NCBI RefSeq assembly: GCF_004359985.1
Contig: NZ_SMRO01000002.1
Location: forward strand, 1,685,135 to 1,749,134
Direction: 5' to 3'
Source of the DNA: Paraburkholderia flava
GTDB lineage: Bacteria; Pseudomonadota; Gammaproteobacteria; Burkholderiales; Burkholderiaceae
Length of the DNA: 64,000 nucleotides
Shown here: in pieces, positions 16,898-24,988 of the stretch
Numbering within the stretch: position 1 is the first letter of the stretch
Layout: every line of letters begins with the position of its first letter
Notes under the pieces: model-generated
What the model saw: only the letters and a program-made list of their open reading frames with translations
The model's database searches: none
Told to the model about the DNA's origin: nothing
Position numbers and translations under genes: made by a program

Positions 16898-17659
16898 GTG
16901 ATCGAACTAACGGGCCGAAAGGCTCTCGTCACGGGTGCCGCTCAAGGTCTGGGCAAGGCTATCGCCGGGCTCTTCGTCGAACGCGGCGCGCAGGTGATGA
17001 TCGCCGACATCGACGAAGCCGGCGCAGCCCGCACGGCCGCGGAACTCGGAGCCCAGGCGCGCTCGATACGCTGCGACGTGACCGTCGCCGCCGATTTCGA
17101 TCGCGCGGTCGCTGCCACGGTCGCCGCGTTCGGCGCAATGGACACCCTCGTCAACAACGCCGGCATCGAAATCGTGAAGCCGCTGTTCGAACACAGCGAA
17201 GCAGAGTTCGAACGTCTGATGCGGATCAACGTGACCGGCGTATTTCTCGGCATGAAGCACAGCGCGCAGGCGCTGCTCGCGTCGGGGCGTGGCGTGATCG
17301 TCAACATGTCGTCGCTGGCGGGCACGAACGGCGTGCCGTTGTTCGGCGCGTATGCCGCGTCGAAAGCCGCGGTGATCCAGTTGACGCGCACGGCCGCCGC
17401 CGAGTTGCGTCCGACAGGGATCCGCGTCAACGCGGTGTGTCCCGGCTTCGTCGGCACCGCGATGGTCGAGCGGTTGATCCCGACGGTCGAAGCGGCGGTC
17501 GGTGTGCCGTTCTCCGATCTCGTCGCGCTGAAGCAGGGCCGTCTCGGTACGACGGTCGAGGTTGCCGAAGCGGTCGCCTATCTTGCGTCCGATGCCGCGT
17601 CGTTCACGACCGGCACCGATTTCCTCCTTGACGGCGGCATGTCCGCGAGCCTGCTATGA
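16898..17659 (+). CDS. SDR-family oxidoreductase
   Basis: Classical short-chain dehydrogenase of 253 aa with a GTG start at 16898 behind AAAGGAGAC. TGAAQGLG (residues 12-19), NNAGIE and the catalytic YAASKAA are present, and the C-terminus (LLDGGMSASLL) is canonical. The stop overlaps the next SDR start by 4 bp (17656-17659, ATGA). It is distinct in sequence from the neighbouring SDRs, which suggests sequential dehydrogenations of one substrate. It follows the candidate operator at 16850-16869, so this gene may head a second transcription unit. Confidence 0.88.
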   Translation: MIELTGRKALVTGAAQGLGKAIAGLFVERGAQVMIADIDEAGAARTAAELGAQARSIRCDVTVAADFDRAVAATVAAFGAMDTLVNNAGIEIVKPLFEHSEAEFERLMRINVTGVFLGMKHSAQALLASGRGVIVNMSSLAGTNGVPLFGAYAASKAAVIQLTRTAAAELRPTGIRVNAVCPGFVGTAMVERLIPTVEAAVGVPFSDLVALKQGRLGTTVEVAEAVAYLASDAASFTTGTDFLLDGGMSASLL

Positions 17660-18429
17660 ACCACGACACGATGCTCCTCAAGAACAAGGTGGCCATCGTC
17701 ACCGGCGGCGGACGCGGGCTTGGCGAAGCGATTGCGCGCGCCTACGCTGCGGAAGGTGCGACAGTGGTCGTCTCCGATATCGACGGCGTCGCCGCCGAGA
17801 AAGTCGCGCGATCGCTGCCGCGTGCGAGCGCGATTACCTGCGACGTGCGCGAGCCCGCGCAGGTTCAGGCGATGATCTCCATCACCGTCGAGCGGCACGG
17901 CAAGCTCGACATCATGGTGCCCAACGCCGGCGTGGCGGTGGTCGCGCCGCTCGCGGAACAGAGTCTCGAACAGTGGCGCGCGGTGACGTCGGTGAATCTC
18001 GACGGCGTGTTCCTGTGCGTGCGCTATGCAGCACCCGCGTTGATTCGCAACGGCGGCGGCAAGATCGTGATCATGTCGTCGGTCACCGCCAAAGCGGCGT
18101 GCGCGCTGATCGGCAGCTATGCGGCTTCGAAAGCGGGCGTCGTGTCGATCGCGAAAACGGCGGCCGTCGAACTGCGCGCGCACAACGTTCGCACTAACGC
18201 GATCCTGCCGTCGTTCATCGCGACGGAACTCGTCACGTCGCACAAGCACGAGTTCGAACAGCAGCTCGGCATTCCCGATTTCGACGCGGTGATCGCACAA
18301 CGGCAGGGCCGCTACGGCAAGGAAGACGAGATCGCGAGACTCGCCGTGTTCCTCGCATCCGATCGATCCAGTTTCTGCAATGGCGGCGCGTTCGTCATCG
18401 ACGGCGGCGTCAGCTCGTCGCTGCTCTGA
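17656..18429 (+). CDS. SDR-family oxidoreductase
   Basis: Classical short-chain dehydrogenase of 257 aa. The ATG overlaps the previous SDR stop; a second in-frame ATG lies five codons in. VTGGGRGLGEA, PNAGVAVV (replacing the usual NNAG) and the catalytic YAASKAG are visible. The C-terminus VIDGGVSSSLL resembles that of the preceding gene, suggesting an old duplication. It is co-transcribed with its neighbours, and the saccharopine-dehydrogenase-like gene follows 41 bp later. Substrate not known. Confidence 0.87.
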   Translation: MNHDTMLLKNKVAIVTGGGRGLGEAIARAYAAEGATVVVSDIDGVAAEKVARSLPRASAITCDVREPAQVQAMISITVERHGKLDIMVPNAGVAVVAPLAEQSLEQWRAVTSVNLDGVFLCVRYAAPALIRNGGGKIVIMSSVTAKAACALIGSYAASKAGVVSIAKTAAVELRAHNVRTNAILPSFIATELVTSHKHEFEQQLGIPDFDAVIAQRQGRYGKEDEIARLAVFLASDRSSFCNGGAFVIDGGVSSSLL

Positions 18430-18470
18430 CCGTCACGCAAGCCCATTACCTCTACTCAGGAGACGCAAAC

Positions 18471-19595
18471 ATGAGCGCAACAAAAAAACCGGTAGTCGTC
18501 TATGGCGTATCCGGCTACACAGGACGTCTGGTTTGCGAATATCTGCGGGAATACAACATTCCGTTCATCGCAGCCGGACGCGACAAGGCGAGAGTGCAGG
18601 CCGTCGTCGAAAAGATTCCGGGCATCGAAACCGCCGACTACGAAGTGGTCGGCGTCGAGCACAACGTCGACGCGTTGACCGAGCTGTTCAGCGGCACGAA
18701 GTTCGTCAGCAACATGGTCGGGCCGTTCATCAAGTACGGTCCGGAAGTGGTGGAGGCCAGCCTGGCCGCCGGTTGCCACTACTCCGACACGACCGGCGAA
18801 CAGGACTGGGTGATGCTCGCAAAAGAGAAGTGGGGCGAGCAATACGCGCAGAAGGGACTGCTGCTGTCGCCGGGCATTGCGCATATGTACACGACGAGCG
18901 AGATCGCCGCGCAAATCTGCCTGGAGACACCGGGGCTCGACACGCTCGATATCCTGGCGATGTTCGGCGGTTTTCCGACGACGGCATCGGTGGCGACCAT
19001 CTTCACGATCCTGAAAGCGAAGTGGTACTACCTGGAGCAGAACCAGTACAAGGAGTGGCCGCTGTCGACGAAGTTCGACGTCGTGATTCCCGGCCAGCAT
19101 GGATTGGGGATCGCGCTTCCGTGGGGCGGCACGTGTCATCCGGTGTGGTTCAAGGACGATCCGCGTGTGGCCAACGTGAAGGTTGCCGCCGGCGTGTTCG
19201 CACGCGAAGTGATGCAAGGCGTGATTGCGACCGTGAAGCTGTACGAGGAGCAGATCAAGACGCTGCCGATGGATCAGCAGGAAGCGGAACTCGCCAAGGT
19301 CGCCGCATCGGTTCAGAGCAGCATGCCGCCGCGCGAGAATCCGCGGATCAACCGTTCGATCGATTCGGTCTATGCATCGGGGCCGCTCGGTCGCGCGCAT
19401 TGCGTGATTCACGGCAACAGCAACTACAAGCAGACCGGGTTGCTGCAGGCCTATGCCGCGCTGTCGCTGCTGCAGACGCCGCCGAAGAAAGTCGGCTTCG
19501 CGTCAGGTTGCCAGGCGTTCGGGCATCGGGAGCTGCTTGGGCAGTTGCGTGCGTTCGGTCTCGTTCGCGAGCCGATCCTCACGATGCACGATTAA
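18471..19595 (+). CDS. Saccharopine-dehydrogenase-like NAD(P)-binding protein (DUF5938-like)
   Basis: Protein of 374 aa with an N-terminal Rossmann motif (VVVYGVSGYTGRLVCEYL, residues 8-25) of the saccharopine dehydrogenase/trans-acting enoyl reductase type, and a long C-terminal region that I do not recognise beyond the DUF5938-like group. Start ATG 18471 follows AGGAG. Such proteins occur in catabolic clusters with acyl-CoA ligases, but I know of no proven reaction. A reductase acting on an enoyl or keto intermediate is a reasonable guess. It is flanked by an SDR and the acyl-CoA ligase, 15 bp from the latter. Confidence 0.75.
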   Translation: MSATKKPVVVYGVSGYTGRLVCEYLREYNIPFIAAGRDKARVQAVVEKIPGIETADYEVVGVEHNVDALTELFSGTKFVSNMVGPFIKYGPEVVEASLAAGCHYSDTTGEQDWVMLAKEKWGEQYAQKGLLLSPGIAHMYTTSEIAAQICLETPGLDTLDILAMFGGFPTTASVATIFTILKAKWYYLEQNQYKEWPLSTKFDVVIPGQHGLGIALPWGGTCHPVWFKDDPRVANVKVAAGVFAREVMQGVIATVKLYEEQIKTLPMDQQEAELAKVAASVQSSMPPRENPRINRSIDSVYASGPLGRAHCVIHGNSNYKQTGLLQAYAALSLLQTPPKKVGFASGCQAFGHRELLGQLRAFGLVREPILTMHD

Positions 19596-19610
19596 AGCGG
19601 ACGCATCGCG

Positions 19611-21497
19611 ATGACCACCACACGTCCCCCTCTGCGCGACCAGGTCGACATCGACTTGCTCGAGCGCGTGCCGCTCGCGGACCGGCTCGAACGCCCGATC
19701 TCGAGCTACGCGGCGATCGCGCGCCAGGCCGCGAACGCACCGATGGCCACGGCCATCACGTTCGTCCCCACCGGCGACCCCGACGACGGCGAGCAGCGCT
19801 ACACGTATGCGATGCTGCTCGCGCGGATCACGCAGGTCGCCAACGCGCTGCACGGCCTGGGTGTGCAGCGGGGCGACGTCGTGTCCTACATGCTGCCCAA
19901 TCTGCCGGAAACGCATTTCACGCTGTGGGGCGCAGAAGCGGTCGGCATCGTCAATCCGATCAACCCGTTTCTCGAAGTCGATCACATCGCCGGCATTCTG
20001 AATGCGGCTGGGACGCGCGTGCTGGTTGCGCTCGGGCGCCAGACTACCGCTGGCGTGTGGGAGAAAGTCGAAGCGCTGCGCGCGCACGTGCCGAGTCTCG
20101 AGGCGATCGTGCGCATCGGCGGGATCGATGCGTGTCCCGAGTGGGCGCAGGATTTCGACGCGTGGCTGGCGAAGCAGCCGACCGAGCCGCAATTCCGTCG
20201 CCCGGAAGCGCACGGCAGCGACATCGCGTCGTACTTTCACACGGGCGGCACGACCGGGACGCCGAAGCTCGCGCGTCGCAGTCACTTCAACGAATCGGCG
20301 AATGCGTGGGGCGTAACGTCTGCGGTCGACATGGGACCGCAGGACACCGTGCTGTGCGGCCTGCCGCTGTTCCATTCGAACGCGATGATGGTGACCGGGC
20401 TCGCGCCGTTCAGCGTCGGTGCACATGTCGTGCTGCTGTCCGACGCAGGCTATCGCAGCCCGAAGACTCAGGCGTCGTTCTGGCGCTCGGTGCAGCGCTA
20501 TCGCGCGACGCTGTTCAGCGCGGTTCCGACGGTGTTGTCCGCGCTGCTGAACGTGCCACGCGACGGCGTCGATCTGAGTTCGCTGCGCTTCGCGATCTGC
20601 GGCGCGGCGCCGCTGTCGCCCGAACTGTTCCAGCGTTTCGAGCGCGCATCCGGCCTGAAACTGCTCGAAGGCTACGGGATGACCGAGGCCACCTGCGTGA
20701 GCTCGATCAATCCGCGCGACGGCGAACGGCCGATCGGTTCGATCGGTTTGCGTCTGCCGTATCAGGAAATGAAGATCGTCCAGCTGCATCCGCAAGGCGA
20801 GATCGATCGCGAATGCGATGTGGACGAGATCGGCACGGTGGTACTGCGCGGCCCGTATGTGTTTTCCGGCTACGTGAAGGCCAGCGACAACAAGAACGTC
20901 TGTCTCGCGGACGGCTGGCTCAATACCGGTGACCTCGGACGTCGCGACGCGAACGGCTATTTCTGGCTCACCGGACGTGCGAAGGATCTGATCATCCGAG
21001 GCGGCCACAACATCGACCCCGCGATGATCGAGGAAGGTCTGATGCGGCATCCCGCCGTGGACATCGCCGCCGCCGTTGGCATTCCCGACGGACATGCGGG
21101 CGAACTGCCGATGGCCTACGTCACGCTGCGCGCCGGTACGCATGCGAGCGCGGAGGAACTGCTGACGCATGCGCGCAGCGCAATCACCGAACGCGCGGCA
21201 ATACCGGTCCAGGTGCTCGTACTCGAAGCGATGCCGCTCACCGCGGTCAACAAGATCTTCAAGCCCGCGTTGCGCGAGATGGCGATCGCGAAGGCGCTGA
21301 CCGACACGGTGCAACGCGTATGTGGGAGTGCCGCGAAAGTCGACGTCGACGTGCGGCCGCATCCGAAGCTGGGACTCGAATCGCACGTCACCGTCGTGCT
21401 CGCCGATGTCGAGAACCGGGGCGCGCTGATCGCGCAGACCGAAGCGGAACTGGGCCGTCTGCCGGTGCGCTGGGTAGCGCGATGGTCGAAAACCTGA
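19611..21497 (+). CDS. Acyl-CoA synthetase (AMP-forming)
   Basis: Adenylate-forming ligase of 628 aa. The P-loop-like YFHTGGTTGTPKLARRSH is near residue 205, EGYGMTEATC near 350, TGDLGRRDANGYFWLTGRAKD near 440 (quoted in part by family knowledge), and the catalytic Lys in LTAVNKIFKP near 545. It converts a carboxylic acid, ATP and CoA to acyl-CoA and is the entry enzyme of the cluster. The family resembles long-chain/cyclic-acid ligases. It starts 15 bp after the saccharopine-dehydrogenase-like gene and is followed by the PHA-synthase-like gene 33 bp later. Confidence 0.9.
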   Translation: MTTTRPPLRDQVDIDLLERVPLADRLERPISSYAAIARQAANAPMATAITFVPTGDPDDGEQRYTYAMLLARITQVANALHGLGVQRGDVVSYMLPNLPETHFTLWGAEAVGIVNPINPFLEVDHIAGILNAAGTRVLVALGRQTTAGVWEKVEALRAHVPSLEAIVRIGGIDACPEWAQDFDAWLAKQPTEPQFRRPEAHGSDIASYFHTGGTTGTPKLARRSHFNESANAWGVTSAVDMGPQDTVLCGLPLFHSNAMMVTGLAPFSVGAHVVLLSDAGYRSPKTQASFWRSVQRYRATLFSAVPTVLSALLNVPRDGVDLSSLRFAICGAAPLSPELFQRFERASGLKLLEGYGMTEATCVSSINPRDGERPIGSIGLRLPYQEMKIVQLHPQGEIDRECDVDEIGTVVLRGPYVFSGYVKASDNKNVCLADGWLNTGDLGRRDANGYFWLTGRAKDLIIRGGHNIDPAMIEEGLMRHPAVDIAAAVGIPDGHAGELPMAYVTLRAGTHASAEELLTHARSAITERAAIPVQVLVLEAMPLTAVNKIFKPALREMAIAKALTDTVQRVCGSAAKVDVDVRPHPKLGLESHVTVVLADVENRGALIAQTEAELGRLPVRWVARWSKT

Positions 21498-21530
21498 CCC
21501 ACTGCAATCATTGAAAACAGGAGCGGCCAG

Positions 21531-23306
21531 ATGACCACGACCCGGGCCCGGTCGACGGCGAGCAAGACGAGCGCCGGAACGAAAAACGCTAAAGCATCGG
21601 CGCAAGCCTCACAAACAGCGGCACCGAAGGAAACGCCCGAACGCACCGCCGACAACGTGCTCGGCCAGAACCTGCTCGGCGATTTCCGTCCGTCCGATCT
21701 ATGGGGCACGGCAAGCAAACTCACGAGCCGCGCGATCACGCGTCCGTTCGCGTTGCTCGATGCGACGCTGGGTTTCTGGAGCACGTTGGGCAAGGTCGCG
21801 ACAGGCAGCACGCGTCTCGCCACCGAACCCGGCGATCGCCGCTTCACCGACGAAGCGTGGGAGCACAGCACGCTGTATTCCGGCCTGCTGCAGAGCTACC
21901 TGGCGCTGCGCAAATCGATGACCGACTACGCGCAGATCTCGCAGCTCGACGAACGCGCGCAGTTTCTGCTGAGCCAGATCGGCGACGCGGTGGCACCGAG
22001 TAATTTTCTGCTCGGCAACCCGAAGGCGTTGCGCCGTGCGCGCGAAACGAACGGGATGAGCCTGCTGCGCGGTGCCGGCAATCTGCTCGGCGACATTCGT
22101 CAACGGCGGCCGATTCCGTCGCAGGTTGACGAGAAGGCGTTTGAAGTCGGCGGCAATCTGGCGATGACGCCGGGCTCCGTCGTGCTGCGCACCGAAATGT
22201 TCGAGCTGATCCAGTACGCACCGCAAACACCGCAGGTGCATCGGCGTCCGCTGCTGGTCGTGCCGTCGATCGTCAACAAGTACTACATCTTCGATCTCGC
22301 GCCGGGGCGCAGCATCCTCGAGTACTACGTGCAGAACGGCTTCACCGTGTTCGTGATGGTGTGGCGCAATCCGCAGAAGCGTCACGACCGTTGGGGAATG
22401 CCCGACTACCAGGATGCGATCGACACGGCGATCGACACGAGTTGCGCAATCAGCGGTTCCGATGATGTGAACCTGTGGGCAGTCTGCGGTGCGGGTCCTG
22501 TGGCGGTGTCGATGGCAGGTTATTACGCGGCGACGAAGCAGCGCAAGATCAACAGCCTGCTGCTCGTTGTGTCGCCGCTCGACATGACCGCACTGTCGTC
22601 TGCACCGACGATCGGCGCATTGATGGATCAGCAATCGTCCGCAAGCCGCAAGGGCGGATTGATGAAGAAAGCGCAGCGCAGCCGCCGCATCAGCGCACGC
22701 GAATTCACGCTGCTGTTCGCGATGCTGCGCTCGAACGAGCTGATCTGGAGTTACTGGGTGAATAACTATCTGATGGGCGAAACGCCCGCCGCATTCGACG
22801 TGATGTACTGGAACGGCGACGGCACCGGCATGACGGCACAGTTCAATCACGACTTCAGCGCGGTCGTCGAGAGCAATCCATTCGTCACCGACGGCGCGAT
22901 GATCGTGCGCGATACGCCGATCGCGGACGTCGCGGACCTCGACATCGACAGCTACGTGCTCGGTGCGAAAAACGATCACCTGTGCGTATGGCAAAGCGTT
23001 TACCGCAGCGCGCAGCTGCTCGGTCCGCGCAGCCAGTTCGTGCTCGGCAACAGCGGTCATGTGCAGACGATCGTCTGTCCGCCGGATAACCCGAAGGCCA
23101 GTTTCTCGACCGGTTCCGATCTGTCCGGCACCCCTGAGCAATGGCTGGAGAAATCCACGCGTCACAGCGGCAGCTGGTGGGCGCATGGCGTCGAGTGGAC
23201 TCGCGAGCGTGCGGGCGAACTGGTCGATGCGCCCGCGCAGCCAGGCAACGATGCGTTCCCTCCGTTGTGCCCCGCACCGGGCACCTACGTTCACGAGCGC
23301 GGCTAA
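21531..23306 (+). CDS. Poly(3-hydroxyalkanoate) synthase-like protein
   Basis: Alpha/beta-hydrolase-fold protein of 591 aa with an alanine/threonine-rich N-terminal extension of about 40 residues and a PhaC-type body. The triad of PHA synthases is conserved: Cys319 in WAVCGAG (in place of the usual GYCxGG lipase-like box), Asp482 in GAKNDHLCVW and His510 in NSGHVQT. PHA synthases polymerise hydroxyacyl-CoAs. The gene is not next to phaA/phaB but is directly followed by a PhaZ-like depolymerase. It may make a storage polyester from pathway hydroxyacyl-CoAs or act as an acyltransferase/thioesterase. The altered box leaves the activity uncertain. Confidence 0.85.
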   Translation: MTTTRARSTASKTSAGTKNAKASAQASQTAAPKETPERTADNVLGQNLLGDFRPSDLWGTASKLTSRAITRPFALLDATLGFWSTLGKVATGSTRLATEPGDRRFTDEAWEHSTLYSGLLQSYLALRKSMTDYAQISQLDERAQFLLSQIGDAVAPSNFLLGNPKALRRARETNGMSLLRGAGNLLGDIRQRRPIPSQVDEKAFEVGGNLAMTPGSVVLRTEMFELIQYAPQTPQVHRRPLLVVPSIVNKYYIFDLAPGRSILEYYVQNGFTVFVMVWRNPQKRHDRWGMPDYQDAIDTAIDTSCAISGSDDVNLWAVCGAGPVAVSMAGYYAATKQRKINSLLLVVSPLDMTALSSAPTIGALMDQQSSASRKGGLMKKAQRSRRISAREFTLLFAMLRSNELIWSYWVNNYLMGETPAAFDVMYWNGDGTGMTAQFNHDFSAVVESNPFVTDGAMIVRDTPIADVADLDIDSYVLGAKNDHLCVWQSVYRSAQLLGPRSQFVLGNSGHVQTIVCPPDNPKASFSTGSDLSGTPEQWLEKSTRHSGSWWAHGVEWTRERAGELVDAPAQPGNDAFPPLCPAPGTYVHERG

Positions 23307-23313
23307 GGAAATC

Positions 23314-24159
23314 ATGGGCACCGATACGATGAAACTCGTGCGGAACACGTCGGTCCGCGAGATGAACATTCGCCAGGTCAACGTGTACGGCACGACCATC
23401 CGCGCCGCTGTCTGGCCCGGCGACCGCGCGCATACACCGCTGATCCTGTTCAACGGAATCGGCGCGAGCCTCGAACTGCTCGTGCCGTTTGCCGATGCGA
23501 TGGGCGACGTCGAAGTGATTGCGTTCGATGTGCCTGGCGTCGGCGAATCGTCGCAGCCACCAGTGCCGTACCGGATGTGGATGCTCGCGATGCTCGCTGG
23601 CCGGCTGCTGACGGAACTTGGTTATGACCAGGTCGATGCGCTCGGCGTGTCGTGGGGCGGAGCGCTCGCGCAGCAGTTCGCGTTGCAGAACCCGACGCGT
23701 TGCCGTCGACTGATTCTTGCTGCGACGTCGCAAGGCGTGTTGATGGTGCCCGGCAAGCTGTCCGTGCTCGCGAAATTTTTCACGGCACGTCGACACAACG
23801 ATCCCGACTATCGGCAGACCATCGCAGGCGAAATCTACGGCGGCAAGGCACGCACCGGCGCGACGTCGATCGACGCGTTTCGAAAGACCAGCAAGCGCGG
23901 TTATCTGCTGCAACAGGCCGCGCTCGCCGGATGGACGAGCCTGCCGTGGCTGCCGCTGCTCCGTCAGCCGACGTTGATCATGAGCGGGGACGACGATCCT
24001 GTCATTCCGCTCGTGAATGCGAAAGTGCTGAACAGTCTGATCCGCAACAGCCGGTTGCACGTATTCAACGATGGGCACCTGTTCCTGATTTCCGAAGCCG
24101 CCGAAGCGGGCCGTGTCGTCAGGGATTTTGTGCTGTCACCAGAAGGAGCATTCGCATGA
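23314..24159 (+). CDS. phaZ: mcl-PHA depolymerase-like alpha/beta hydrolase (PhaZ type)
   Basis: Hydrolase of 281 aa very like the intracellular medium-chain-length PHA depolymerases of Pseudomonas. Shared landmarks are FNGIGASLELLVPF (residue 45 region), IAFDVPGVGESS, the nucleophile box GVSWGGALAQQF, the acid in SGDDDPVIPL and the His in DGHLFL. ATG 23314 is 8 bp after the synthase-like stop. Its stop overlaps the next SDR start (24156-24159). Pairing with a PhaC-like gene suggests a polymer turnover cycle or cleavage of an ester made in the cluster. The longer frame from 22963 overlaps the synthase-like gene and is not used. Confidence 0.82.
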   Translation: MGTDTMKLVRNTSVREMNIRQVNVYGTTIRAAVWPGDRAHTPLILFNGIGASLELLVPFADAMGDVEVIAFDVPGVGESSQPPVPYRMWMLAMLAGRLLTELGYDQVDALGVSWGGALAQQFALQNPTRCRRLILAATSQGVLMVPGKLSVLAKFFTARRHNDPDYRQTIAGEIYGGKARTGATSIDAFRKTSKRGYLLQQAALAGWTSLPWLPLLRQPTLIMSGDDDPVIPLVNAKVLNSLIRNSRLHVFNDGHLFLISEAAEAGRVVRDFVLSPEGAFA

Positions 24160-24980
24160 AGAAGCTGGACGGCAAGGTGGCGCTCATCACCGGTTCGGGT
24201 CGCGGTATCGGCCGGGAAATTGCGTTGAAGCTCGCGGGCGATGGTGCGCGGATCGTCGTCAACGATCTCGACGCAGCGCTCGCCGACGAAACCGTGACCG
24301 CGATCCGTGCAATCGGCTCCGATGCGGTGGCGTGTGCGGGCAGTGTCGTCGACACGGATTTCGGCAATCGCTTCGTGCAATCGGCAGTCGATACGTTCGG
24401 CGGTGTCGACATCATCGTCAACAACGCGGGCTACACGTGGGACAACGTCGTGCAGAAGATGACCGACGAGCAGTGGTACGCGATGATCGACGTGCATATG
24501 ACCGCACCGTTTCGCATCCTGCGCGCAGCTTCCGACGTGATTCGTCAGGCCGCGAAAAAGGAAGCGGATGAGGGGCGTGAGGTGTTTCGCAAGGTGGTCA
24601 ATATTTCGTCGCTTGCGGGCGTGGGCGGGAATACGGGCCAACTCGGTTATGGCGCGGCGAAAGCCGGCGTCAACGGGATGACGCGTGTGATGGCGAAGGA
24701 GTGGGGCCGCTTCAAGGTCAACGTGAACAGCGTCGCGTTCGGTCTGATCCGCACGCGTTTGACCGAAGCCGCTGCGGGGGCTGGCGCGATCCAGGTCGAA
24801 GGTCGCGAGATCAAGGTCGGTGTGAATCCCGACGTGATGAAGTCGATGGAAAGCGGCATTCCACTGGGCCGTGCCGGGACGCCGGAAGAAGCGGCCGGGG
24901 CCGTTTATCTGTTCTGCTTGCCCGAGTCCAATTACATCAGCGGTCAGGTGGTCGTCTGCAGCGGTGGGTTCATGTTTTGA
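24156..24980 (+). CDS. SDR-family oxidoreductase (FabG/3-hydroxyacyl-CoA dehydrogenase-like)
   Basis: Classical SDR of 274 aa. ITGSGRGIGREIA (residues 9-21), NNAGYTWDN and the active-site YGAAKAG are present, with an insert KKEADEGREVF before the catalytic segment as in FabG4/hydroxyacyl-CoA dehydrogenase-like SDRs. It overlaps the PhaZ-like stop by 4 bp and ends 8 bp before the LuxR-type regulator. Together with a PHA-synthase-like and a depolymerase-like protein, interconversion of 3-keto- and 3-hydroxyacyl groups is a sensible role (inference). Confidence 0.88.
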   Translation: MKKLDGKVALITGSGRGIGREIALKLAGDGARIVVNDLDAALADETVTAIRAIGSDAVACAGSVVDTDFGNRFVQSAVDTFGGVDIIVNNAGYTWDNVVQKMTDEQWYAMIDVHMTAPFRILRAASDVIRQAAKKEADEGREVFRKVVNISSLAGVGGNTGQLGYGAAKAGVNGMTRVMAKEWGRFKVNVNSVAFGLIRTRLTEAAAGAGAIQVEGREIKVGVNPDVMKSMESGIPLGRAGTPEEAAGAVYLFCLPESNYISGQVVVCSGGFMF

Positions 24981-24988
24981 GCACCGTC

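Noticed and set aside
18380..20932. 850-codon plus-strand frame across the saccharopine-like and acyl-CoA ligase genes
   Set aside because: Arg-rich shadow in another frame; the real genes in this stretch have ribosome sites and conserved motifs.
19503..21605. 700-codon minus-strand frame
   Set aside because: Antisense shadow of the acyl-CoA ligase, typical of high-GC DNA.
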